9,931 nt of DNA from Synechococcaceae cyanobacterium (GTDB lineage Bacteria > Cyanobacteriota > Cyanobacteriia > PCC-6307 > Cyanobiaceae). Made by a program: the position numbers and the translations under genes. Below are positions 1 to 5,440 of this stretch, piece by piece (the stretch's first letter is position 1; every line of letters begins with the position of its first letter). The stretch is taken from positions 1 through 9,931 of the forward strand of contig CANHGA010000060.1 of NCBI GenBank assembly GCA_947460085.1, in the 5' to 3' direction. The notes beneath the pieces are model-generated. The model was not told the origin of the DNA. It ran no database searches and saw only the letters and a list, made by a program, of their open reading frames with translations.

Positions 1-495
1 CAGGTGCCCAATACGAGCAAGCGCATAGATTTTATCATTACTGGTCAAAACGAAACACGTCAAGATTGCGCTGTAATTGTAGAACTTAAGCAATGGGTGG
101 AGCAGCAAGGCGAGGGAGCCCCCCAACCGGTAACCGCAGCCCTGGCAGGCAGTCGCCGGCCTGATTTTCACTACTCACGGCTCGTGGCCGTTGGCCTCTT
201 CAGCCTCCTGGAGCAGGCCCAGGGCGCCGATGGCACGGACCCAGCCACCTTGCGCAGCTATGCCCACGACCTGGGCACGGCCATGGGCCTGTTGCGCGAT
301 CGGCTCGATAAGGACATCAACCTCTATGCCACCAACCTGGAGAAGTTGGCCCAGGCGGTGGAACTGATGGAGGAAACCGTGGCCGCCGATCGGCGCAAGC
401 GCGAAAAGGCCCAAGCTGAGAAACTGGCTCCCGCTAGCGAGACAACTCCTCTTAGCGAGAACGCTCCCACTGAATGGATCCCCCCAGCTGGCTAA
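1..495 (+). CDS. thf1: Chimeric frame: DUF2075-like N-terminal fragment joined to Psb29/Thf1 C-terminal region (5' partial)
   Basis: The frame is open to the left edge, so the GTG at 4 need not be the start. Residues 1-31 (counting from 4) match the N-terminal region of DUF2075-type proteins: TSKRIDFIITGQ, then VIVELKQW. The D and ExK spacing there recalls a PD-(D/E)XK nuclease core (D9, E27, K29). From about residue 31 the protein is Psb29/Thf1: WVEQQGEGAP, then HYSRLVAVGLFSLL, DKDINLYATNLEKLAQAVEL and a charged, coiled-coil-like RRKREKAQAEK tail. Thf1 acts in thylakoid and photosystem II upkeep and associates with FtsH proteases in other cyanobacteria. Family members run to roughly 220-240 residues, so about the first 100 are missing here. 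Base composition rises sharply in GC after about base 96. It may be a real rearrangement or an assembly chimera. The Thf1 assignment is firm; the function of the fused product is unknown. Confidence 0.75.
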   Translation, partial: QVPNTSKRIDFIITGQNETRQDCAVIVELKQWVEQQGEGAPQPVTAALAGSRRPDFHYSRLVAVGLFSLLEQAQGADGTDPATLRSYAHDLGTAMGLLRDRLDKDINLYATNLEKLAQAVELMEETVAADRRKREKAQAEKLAPASETTPLSENAPTEWIPPAG

Positions 496-1879
496 GGGGA
501 TCACCACGCCTGATGGAGGCGTCGATGGCCAGTTGGCTGGCCGCCCGAACTGGCTTGGGTAAATCCGGTGGCAGCAGCCCCAGGCCCGCCAGGTCCTTGG
601 GGCTTAGCCGCAGCCGCAACAAAGCCTTGCCCGCTGGTGTCCAATCGCTATTGGATGCCCAATCGCTTTTAGATGCGCCATCGGGTTTGGGCCCACCGTC
701 GGCTTTGGGGCCCTTGGGGTCTGGCCCAAGAAACAACAGCAGCTGGGGATCGGCCCCTGGCTCCCGCAACCAGCGCCACCCACCCACCACCTGGCCGTCA
801 TCGCGGCTCCACTGGGCGGCCGGGAACCTGGCCGAGCCGATCGCGCCGGCGGGGCTTTGCAGCGATGGACCACCATCGACCAATCCCTGGTCAATCAAGG
901 CGGGGCGAAGGCCTTGCAGCAGGGCAGCCCACTGACGAGAGTTGGGGCCCACCGCAAGCCGCAACTCCAATCCCGCCTGGAAAGGACCCTTTGGCAGGCG
1001 ATTGAGTCGCAGGAGGAAGGGCGTTTGGCGAATCATGGCCAACTGGGGCTGGGCAATGCCATACCGGGCAGCCAAGGGATCACGGATCAACTGACGGGAG
1101 AGCAAGCCCTCCAGTAGGGAATCAAGTTCTGGTCCCCGGAGTTCCAGCAATACGTTGGGCCCAAGGGGCGCCAACGGCGCTTGGCTGTCGCTGACTCGGG
1201 GGGCCCCAAAATAACCCTGGCTCGAGGAAGCCTCACCGGAGAGAAGCAACGCTTCACCGCGCAAACCAAGACCGCGTAAGCCGAGGCTGAGGCAACCTTG
1301 CTGGACCTGTTGGAGTAGCGGCGCCACCGGCCCCACCAGGGCTGCCAGGCCAACGGGGCTCCAATAAACCGCCTGATCCTGCTCAAGCCGTTGGCGGCAC
1401 CGCTGGAGGAGACCCTGGCCCTGGCGTTGCTTGAGCTGCAGTTCGTCGCTCAGCAAGCGCTGGGAGAGGGGATCGGGCGCAATGACCAGCAGGTCATCAA
1501 CCCGGAGGCTGTTGGGCGGGAGGGCCTGGCGGTACGGCTCAGGCAGGGAGGCCCAGGGGACGGCGAGGTAGGCAGCGCTATCGCCATGCTCGGCCCAAAA
1601 TTGCCACCAAAGGTGTTGGCGATTCCAAACCTGGCCTGCCAGGGAGGGGCCAAGCCGTTGCTGCCACAGGGGAGGAGCACCCAGGCGGCCCTGGGAAGGA
1701 AAACTCTGGATCAGGGCGACCTGGCTCAGCAACCGCTCGAGCCCCTGGGCCCGGGGCCTGGGGACAAGGACCAGGGCAAGCGCTGGCAGCAGAACCAGGG
1801 CAGCGATCGCGCCCGCTGTAGCCCTGGGCTCCAAGGATTGCCAAACCCGCTTGCAGCGAGCCAGGGATCGGGAGGTCAA
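452..1879 (-). CDS. Hypothetical membrane-anchored protein, 475 residues, with hexapeptide repeats
   Basis: I do not recognise the family. A basic N-terminus (residues 1-20) precedes one hydrophobic span at about 21-41 (AGAIAALVLLPALALVLV), which fits a signal anchor or uncleaved signal with the bulk outside the cytoplasm. The rest is rich in Leu, Gln and Gly. Near residues 390-413 lies a repeat of about six residues (GPKADG, GPKPDG, ASKSDW, ASNSDW). The start is TTG at 1879, because no ATG exists near the N-terminus. That TTG overlaps the TGA of the upstream 50-residue ORF in the sequence TTGA, which suggests translational coupling. The 3' end overlaps the convergent thf1-derived frame by 44 bp. 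The long uninterrupted frame, the N-terminal anchor and the coupling support a real gene. Confidence 0.72.
   Translation of the reverse strand: MTSRSLARCKRVWQSLEPRATAGAIAALVLLPALALVLVPRPRAQGLERLLSQVALIQSFPSQGRLGAPPLWQQRLGPSLAGQVWNRQHLWWQFWAEHGDSAAYLAVPWASLPEPYRQALPPNSLRVDDLLVIAPDPLSQRLLSDELQLKQRQGQGLLQRCRQRLEQDQAVYWSPVGLAALVGPVAPLLQQVQQGCLSLGLRGLGLRGEALLLSGEASSSQGYFGAPRVSDSQAPLAPLGPNVLLELRGPELDSLLEGLLSRQLIRDPLAARYGIAQPQLAMIRQTPFLLRLNRLPKGPFQAGLELRLAVGPNSRQWAALLQGLRPALIDQGLVDGGPSLQSPAGAIGSARFPAAQWSRDDGQVVGGWRWLREPGADPQLLLFLGPDPKGPKADGGPKPDGASKSDWASNSDWTPAGKALLRLRLSPKDLAGLGLLPPDLPKPVRAASQLAIDASIRRGDPLSQLGGSIQWERSR
641..712 (-). repeat. 18-bp tandem repeat, four units, coding hexapeptides
   Basis: Four 18-bp units lie end to end (641-658, 659-676, 677-694, 695-712), with a fifth degenerate unit possible to 730. 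The first two are the closest: both begin CCAATCGCT and end GATGC. The period is a multiple of three, so copy number can change without shifting the frame of the 475-residue protein. Confidence 0.8.
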
Positions 1880-2028
1880 GAACGCCGCGGCTTTACCGCC
1901 GCATTACGGCGACGACGGTCGCGCCACTCGACTGTGGAGAGGTAGACGACCCCACCACTTACGAAGACCAGCAGCAGGGCTGCAAGGCCCGCCAGGAGCT
2001 GGGAGGTGGAGAGAGGGAATTCAGCCAA
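1876..2028 (-). CDS. Small single-span membrane protein, 50 residues
   Basis: This short frame reads LAEFPLSTSQLL from a TTG at 2028, then one hydrophobic span (LLAGLAALLLVFVSGGVVYL), then a strongly basic tail (EWRDRRRRNAAVKPRR). By the positive-inside rule the tail should face the cytoplasm. It lies 33 bases downstream of petN on the same strand, and its TGA overlaps the TTG start of the 475-residue gene. There is no ATG or GTG start in this frame and no clear Shine-Dalgarno, so the start is uncertain. The membrane-protein character, orderly spacing and stop/start overlap argue for a real gene. The position suggests co-expression with petN, but I cannot name a role; thylakoid location is only a guess. 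Confidence 0.6.
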   Translation of the reverse strand: MAEFPLSTSQLLAGLAALLLVFVSGGVVYLSTVEWRDRRRRNAAVKPRRS

Positions 2029-2061
2029 AACAGTGCAACAAGACGGTTTGGCCCAGGTCGA

Positions 2062-2163
2062 TCAGAACTTGATGCTGTTGTCGCCGTGGCGGCCCCAGAC
2101 AACCATGGCAATCGAAAAGGTGAAGACGGCAGCCAGGGAAGCCCAACCGGCGGTGATCAACAT
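2062..2163 (-). CDS. petN: Cytochrome b6f complex subunit PetN (subunit VIII)
   Basis: This is a 33-residue single-span protein beginning MLITAGWASLAAVF and continuing TFSIAMVVWGRHGD. The core GW-S-L-A and SIAMVVWGR pattern is the PetN signature. PetN is one of the small hydrophobic subunits needed for assembly and stability of the cytochrome b6f complex, which carries electrons from plastoquinol to plastocyanin or cytochrome c6 in thylakoids. Many cyanobacterial and plastid PetN proteins end soon after WGRNG, at about 29 residues. Here a short tail (DNSIKF) follows, as I recall for marine Synechococcus forms. The gene starts at an ordinary ATG, is divergent from clpS, and heads the run with the 50- and 475-residue proteins. 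It is too short for standard ORF length cut-offs. Confidence 0.93.
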   Translation of the reverse strand: MLITAGWASLAAVFTFSIAMVVWGRHGDNSIKF

Positions 2164-2228
2164 GGCTCGCAGTTCAGTTGCTGCTGGCACTTTACCTAGT
2201 GTGGTGGCTGCCCGTTAACCCCCCAGCG

Positions 2229-2543
2229 TTGACCAGTTCATCGCCCAGTAGCGCCCCCAGTTCCTCGCCGACCGCCGTTCAGGAGCGCCAACGGGTTCGG
2301 CAGAGCTACCCCAACTTCAAAGTCGTCGTCCTCAACGACGACGTGAACACCTTCCAACACGTGGTGGACTGTCTGGTTCGCTACATCCCAGGGATGCAAC
2401 CAGACCAGGCCTGGGAGTTGGCCCATCGGATCGATTCCGAGGGCTTAGCGGTGGTGTGGTGTGGTCCCCAGGAACAGGCCGAGCTGTACCACCAGCAATT
2501 GGGGGCAGAAGGCCTCACGATGGCCCCCCTCGAACCTGCCTAG
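2229..2543 (+). CDS. clpS: ATP-dependent Clp protease adaptor ClpS
   Basis: ClpS binds N-degron substrates and hands them to the ClpC/ClpA unfoldase of the Clp protease. The product is 104 residues from the chosen TTG. A Ser/Pro-rich flexible N-terminus (about 1-25) leads to the folded domain: YPNFKVVVLNDDVNTFQHVV carries the conserved NDD motif (residues 36-38), and ELAHRIDSEG carries the His (66) that lines the substrate pocket. The cyanobacterial C-terminus follows (GPQEQAELYHQQL, TMAPLEPA). The frame also has a TTG at 2178 and a GTG at 2199, but those add an unlikely hydrophobic stretch (LLALYLVWWL), so 2229 is preferred; no Shine-Dalgarno settles it. The gene diverges from petN and ends 9 bases before the DUF2103 start, so the two are probably co-transcribed. 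Confidence 0.9.
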   Translation: MTSSSPSSAPSSSPTAVQERQRVRQSYPNFKVVVLNDDVNTFQHVVDCLVRYIPGMQPDQAWELAHRIDSEGLAVVWCGPQEQAELYHQQLGAEGLTMAPLEPA

Positions 2544-2552
2544 GAGAACCCC

Positions 2553-2837
2553 ATGGGACGGGTGGTGATCACCCACAGCACCTACATCGACGGGTTGATC
2601 CCCCTGCTCAGGCGTCTGGCCCAGGTTCCAGGCATCGACACGGTGACACCGGCGGTGATCTGCAGGGTGAAGGGACGAAGTCCCCTGCTGCGGCTGAGGG
2701 TCTCAGCCCCGATTACCGGCGGCCACAAGCTGGTTGCAAGGCTGGGAACGAGCGCCCAGGAGGTGTTTGTGGTGACTCCCATGGACAAACAACAGCTGCA
2801 GGCAAGGCTTGATCAGTTGGCCGCATCAGGCCTATGA
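2553..2837 (+). CDS. DUF2103 family protein (predicted metal-binding)
   Basis: The 94-residue product begins MGRVVITHSTYIDGLIPLLR and contains VICRVKGRSPLLRLRVS, then APITGGHKLVARLGTSAQEV and FVVTP. This is the pattern I know from DUF2103, a small family common in cyanobacteria and some archaea, annotated as metal-binding but without a known function. It fills nearly its whole length with the domain. ATG at 2553 has a good ribosome binding site (GGAG at 2543-2546) that overlaps the clpS stop codon, which suggests coupled expression with clpS. The pairing with clpS is, from memory, common in cyanobacteria. Confidence 0.85.
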   Translation: MGRVVITHSTYIDGLIPLLRRLAQVPGIDTVTPAVICRVKGRSPLLRLRVSAPITGGHKLVARLGTSAQEVFVVTPMDKQQLQARLDQLAASGL

Positions 2838-3221
2838 GAGGGCGCGCTCGTAGACTGCCGGGGCATGAAACAGGGCAAAGGCACCGCCATCGCGGAACCA
2901 GGCCTCTTCAGCCAGGGTGACCCCATCGGGGGTCCAATCCCAGCGTTCGCTGAGATAGGCGAGGTAATCCTCGGCATTGGTTTGGGGGGCCTGCCAATGC
3001 ACAACTGCAAATTGTTGGGCTCGAACCCGCAAGACCCCTTCAGCGGATTCCTGAATTTCTTCGCTGACCAGGAAGGTGCGAAACCGCCCCAAGGGGATCT
3101 CGCCTTCGCTGGCGGTGGTTTCAAGCGGATACTTGCTCAGATACAGGGCCCTGGCCTTCGGGAAAAGCGGGCTTGGAGCCACTGTAAGTAGGGAGACAAA
3201 AGCCTGCTGGAAGGAAGCCAT
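2832..3221 (-). CDS. Hypothetical protein, 129 residues
   Basis: I do not recognise a named family. The product starts MASFQQAFVSLLTVAPSPLF from ATG at 3221. The frame stays open up to 3323, but the extra 34 residues look like random translation and would run into the divergent nitroreductase gene, so the shorter form is chosen. It appears soluble, mixed alpha/beta, without a signal peptide or membrane span. A distinctive segment is LSERWDWTPDGVTLAEEAWF near residues 91-110. Its end overlaps the convergent DUF2103 gene by 6 bp. It diverges from the nitroreductase gene across 67 bases. Amino-acid composition and codon use resemble the neighbouring genes. Confidence 0.7.
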   Translation of the reverse strand: MASFQQAFVSLLTVAPSPLFPKARALYLSKYPLETTASEGEIPLGRFRTFLVSEEIQESAEGVLRVRAQQFAVVHWQAPQTNAEDYLAYLSERWDWTPDGVTLAEEAWFRDGGAFALFHAPAVYERALS

Positions 3222-3288
3222 GGCAGCTGGAACCACGTTGGACAACAGCGCCTGGAGTCCACAATGCGGGGACCTCCCAATCGCTGCG

Positions 3289-3948
3289 ATGTCAATTCCT
3301 ACCACCGAGATCCGCACCGCCATCGGTGATGCCCTGCAGTGGCGCTACGCGACGAAGGTGTTTGACGCGAATCGCAGCATTGAAAGCACCACCTGGGCTG
3401 CCCTCGAAGACAGCCTGGTGCAAAGCCCCTCCAGCTACGGCCTGCAGCCCTGGAAATTTTTGGTGATCACCAACAAGGCCCTGATGGCTGAGTTGAGGCC
3501 CCATTCCTGGAACCAAAGCCAAATCACCGATTGCTCGCACTTGGTGGTGATGCTGGCCGAGCGAACCATTGGCGCCACCGAAGCTGATCGGCTGATCGAC
3601 TGCATGGCCGCCACCCGGGGCGTGGAGCCTGAATCCCTGGCCTTCTACCGGGGCATGATCGAAAAAGACCTCATCAACGGCCCGCGCAGCCAGACGATTG
3701 GCCAATGGGCCAGCAACCAGGTCTATATCGCCCTGGGAACCTTCATGGCCGCTGCAGCCCTCTTGGGGGTGGACACCTGCCCGATTGAAGGCTTTTCCCC
3801 GGCCGAGTACGACCGGATCCTGAATCTGGAGGCCAGCCGCTACCGCAGCTGCGTGGTTTGCGCTGCTGGCTACAGGGATGGGAGCGATAAATACGCCAGC
3901 CTGGCCAAGGTGCGCTACCCAGCCACTGAGCTGATTGAACACCTCTGA
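3289..3948 (+). CDS. Nitroreductase family NAD(P)H-dependent FMN oxidoreductase
   Basis: A 219-residue protein, the usual size for the NfsB-like nitroreductase family: dimeric flavoproteins that reduce nitro compounds, quinones or other acceptors with NAD(P)H. Visible motifs in order are RYATKVFD (19-26), part of the FMN phosphate site; SPSSYGLQPW (46-55), FMN ring and ribityl contacts; WASNQVYIALGTFM (140-153), the dimer helix; CPIEGF (164-169), the family's central Glu-Gly loop; and GYRDGSD...KVR (194-209), the second phosphate-binding stretch. All expected elements are present. The ATG at 3289 gives the family's normal N-terminus; the frame runs open further upstream but that part reads as noise. 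No clear Shine-Dalgarno. The true substrate cannot be told from sequence. Confidence 0.9.
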   Translation: MSIPTTEIRTAIGDALQWRYATKVFDANRSIESTTWAALEDSLVQSPSSYGLQPWKFLVITNKALMAELRPHSWNQSQITDCSHLVVMLAERTIGATEADRLIDCMAATRGVEPESLAFYRGMIEKDLINGPRSQTIGQWASNQVYIALGTFMAAAALLGVDTCPIEGFSPAEYDRILNLEASRYRSCVVCAAGYRDGSDKYASLAKVRYPATELIEHL

Positions 3949-3991
3949 TCTAAAGCCTCTGATGGAGGGTCTCTGATCGAGGATCTCTAAG
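3943..3991 (+). repeat. 14-bp-pitch tandem repeat with CTCTGAT heads
   Basis: CTCTGAT occurs at 3943, 3957 and 3971, and a fourth, degraded copy (CTCTAAG) at 3985, all exactly 14 bases apart. The first copy contains the nitroreductase stop codon (CTC TGA T). Inter-unit bases vary; units 2 and 3 share GAGG. The exact pitch makes chance unlikely, though the copies are short. Confidence 0.65.
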
Positions 3992-4216
3992 AGTGAAGCC
4001 CCCCTCGAACTGGAGGGGGGCCGAAGAGGGTGGACCGCGGTGCCGTTTTGCCCCAGTATTCGACCTGGCAGAACCAGAAGGGGGGTCAAAGGCGGGGCGC
4101 CATTTCCGGCTACAAGGCCGGCTTACTTTGCCGTCGCTGCAGACTCCCCATGTCGAAAGAGAGTCAGATCAGAAAACTGTAAAAGGCAGTCACCAACACA
4201 GCAGTCCGAAGGAAGC
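3949..4216. other. Non-coding gap between convergent nitroreductase and purK genes
   Basis: These 268 bases separate two convergent genes and contain no convincing coding frame. They hold the tail of the 14-bp repeat, a strong GC hairpin at 3998-4021, and a weaker hairpin at 4106-4121 (CCGGC, loop TACAAG, GCCGG). The part nearest purK (about 4140-4200) is AT-richer. Seen on the minus strand it has T-rich patches after the purK stop but no clear stem directly before them. Confidence 0.6.
3998..4021. terminator. Candidate bidirectional terminator hairpin without T tract
   Basis: A perfect 9-bp stem, GCCCCCCTC (3998-4006) with GAGGGGGGC (4013-4021), closes a six-base loop GAACTG. It lies 50 bases beyond the nitroreductase stop, between convergent genes, the usual place for a shared terminator. 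No run of T follows on either strand, so it is not a classic intrinsic terminator; it could be a transcript-end stabiliser. Confidence 0.5.
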
Positions 4217-5389
4217 TTAGGCGGATCCGGCCAGCAGGGGCCAGATGCGGCGCACCTGCTCCAACCGTTCCATCGCCTGCTGTTGGCGCTGCTCGGCCAG
4301 TTCAGCATCAAGAACCAGGGTGATGTGGCCCAGTTTGCGGCCCGGGCTTGATCCCTGTTTGCCATACCAATGGACCGTGGCAGCCGGCAGCCCAGCGAGG
4401 GCTTCCCTTTGGCCGATGTAATCGGATTGGGAGTGCTCAAAACCCAGCAGGTTGACCATCAAAGCCCCGGGCACCTTGAGGCCCACCGGGCCCATCTCCA
4501 TCCCGGCCACAATCCGCACCTGTTGCTCGAACTGGCTGGTCAGGGCAGCTTCGATCGTGACGTGGCCGGAGTTGTGGGTGCGGGGGGCGATCTCGTTCAC
4601 CTGCAGGCCCGCGGGTCCGTAGAACAACTCAATGGAGAGCACGCCCACGTACTGGAGCGAGGTGAGCAGGGATGCGGCGATATTGCGGGAGAACGCTTGA
4701 ACCGCATGGGGCACGGAGGCGGGGGCCAGAACCCAATCGCAGACTTGATAGTGCTGGTGGGTTTGCACCAGGGGGTAACACTGCACAACCCCCTGCTGGT
4801 CGCGGCAAGCCAGCTGGGACAGCTCCAGCTCGAAATCGACAAACGATTCAAGGATCCAATCGCTGGGCTCCACCCGGTCGATCAGGGCGTTGAGATCCGC
4901 CTGGCTCTTGAGCAGTGCGGTGCCCTTGCCGTCGTAGCCCCCAGTGGAGGCCTTCGCCATGAGCGGAAAGGCCAGGCCGTCGGGCAGCACCCCGTTGGCG
5001 GGTAGGTCGCCCCAGGTTGGGGTGGGCAGGTGGAGCCGTTGCAACAGCTGCCGCTGGCTGCGCTTGCACACCAATGGGGCCAGGGCCTGGAGGCTTGGCG
5101 TAAACATCACCCCCTCCATGGCGAGGGGTTCTAGCCCCTGGATATCGATCCACTCGTTTTCAAAGGTGATCGCATCGCAACGCTGGGCCAGTTCCCGGGT
5201 GGCCGGCATATCGCGCAAACCGGCCTGCACCACGGAGGTCGCCGCTGGAATGGCGGGGTCGGCCGGGCCAGGGGTTTGGATATGCAGAGCAATGCCGAGC
5301 TGCTTGGCAGCATCAGCCAACATCCAGGCCAGCTGGCCGCCACCCACAACACCGATGGATTGCCGGGGAGTCAACGGGATGCGCGCCAA
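4217..5389 (-). CDS. purK: 5-(carboxyamino)imidazole ribonucleotide synthase PurK
   Basis: PurK uses ATP and bicarbonate to carboxylate AIR to N5-CAIR in de novo purine synthesis. The 390-residue length fits the family. Motifs of the ATP-grasp fold in order: IGVVGGGQLAWML (12-24), the N-terminal dinucleotide-like loop that defines PurK; TFENEWID (75-82); KASTGGYDGKG (146-156), the ATP-binding Gly-rich loop; ESFVDFELELS (181-191); and NEIAPRTHNSGH (265-276), the metal/ATP site. All appear intact. The start is TTG at 5389, because a TGA lies just upstream in frame; a GGATGA sequence before it may serve as ribosome binding site. A second in-frame TTG five codons later is possible. It lies 51 bases downstream of the ABC permease on the same strand, so co-transcription is likely though no functional link is obvious. 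Confidence 0.95.
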   Translation of the reverse strand: MARIPLTPRQSIGVVGGGQLAWMLADAAKQLGIALHIQTPGPADPAIPAATSVVQAGLRDMPATRELAQRCDAITFENEWIDIQGLEPLAMEGVMFTPSLQALAPLVCKRSQRQLLQRLHLPTPTWGDLPANGVLPDGLAFPLMAKASTGGYDGKGTALLKSQADLNALIDRVEPSDWILESFVDFELELSQLACRDQQGVVQCYPLVQTHQHYQVCDWVLAPASVPHAVQAFSRNIAASLLTSLQYVGVLSIELFYGPAGLQVNEIAPRTHNSGHVTIEAALTSQFEQQVRIVAGMEMGPVGLKVPGALMVNLLGFEHSQSDYIGQREALAGLPAATVHWYGKQGSSPGRKLGHITLVLDAELAEQRQQQAMERLEQVRRIWPLLAGSA

Positions 5390-5440
5390 TCATCCAGATT
5401 CGCATCCGCCATCCCAGCGGTGCGAGCTTGGAGCGTTTTG

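Noticed and set aside
474..1117. Plus-strand open frames across the 475-residue gene
   Set aside because: They are antisense shadows in GC-rich DNA: biased composition, no recognisable domain, and overlap with a gene having a clear anchor and coupled start.
1803..1810. HIP1 octamer GCGATCGC
   Set aside because: A single copy inside a gene; one site in about 10 kb has no meaning beyond being compatible with a cyanobacterium.
2164..2228. Possible -10/-35 boxes for divergent petN and clpS
   Set aside because: TAGGTA with an upstream TTAACG can be seen on the minus strand, but the spacing (14) is poor, so no promoter is called.
3237..3246. GTTG-GA-CAAC inverted repeat between divergent genes
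   Set aside because: Four-base arms are expected by chance; not enough for an operator call.
3222..3323. Upstream extension of the 129-residue minus-strand protein
   Set aside because: The 34 extra residues would overlap the divergent nitroreductase start and look non-coding; ATG 3221 is more plausible.
3292..4089. 265-residue minus-strand frame opposite the nitroreductase gene
   Set aside because: The opposite strand encodes a protein with every nitroreductase motif; this frame has shadow-like composition rich in Gly, His, Ala and Gln.
4370..5005. 211-residue plus-strand frame inside purK
   Set aside because: Antisense to intact ATP-grasp motifs of PurK; reads as a Gly/His/Gln-rich shadow.
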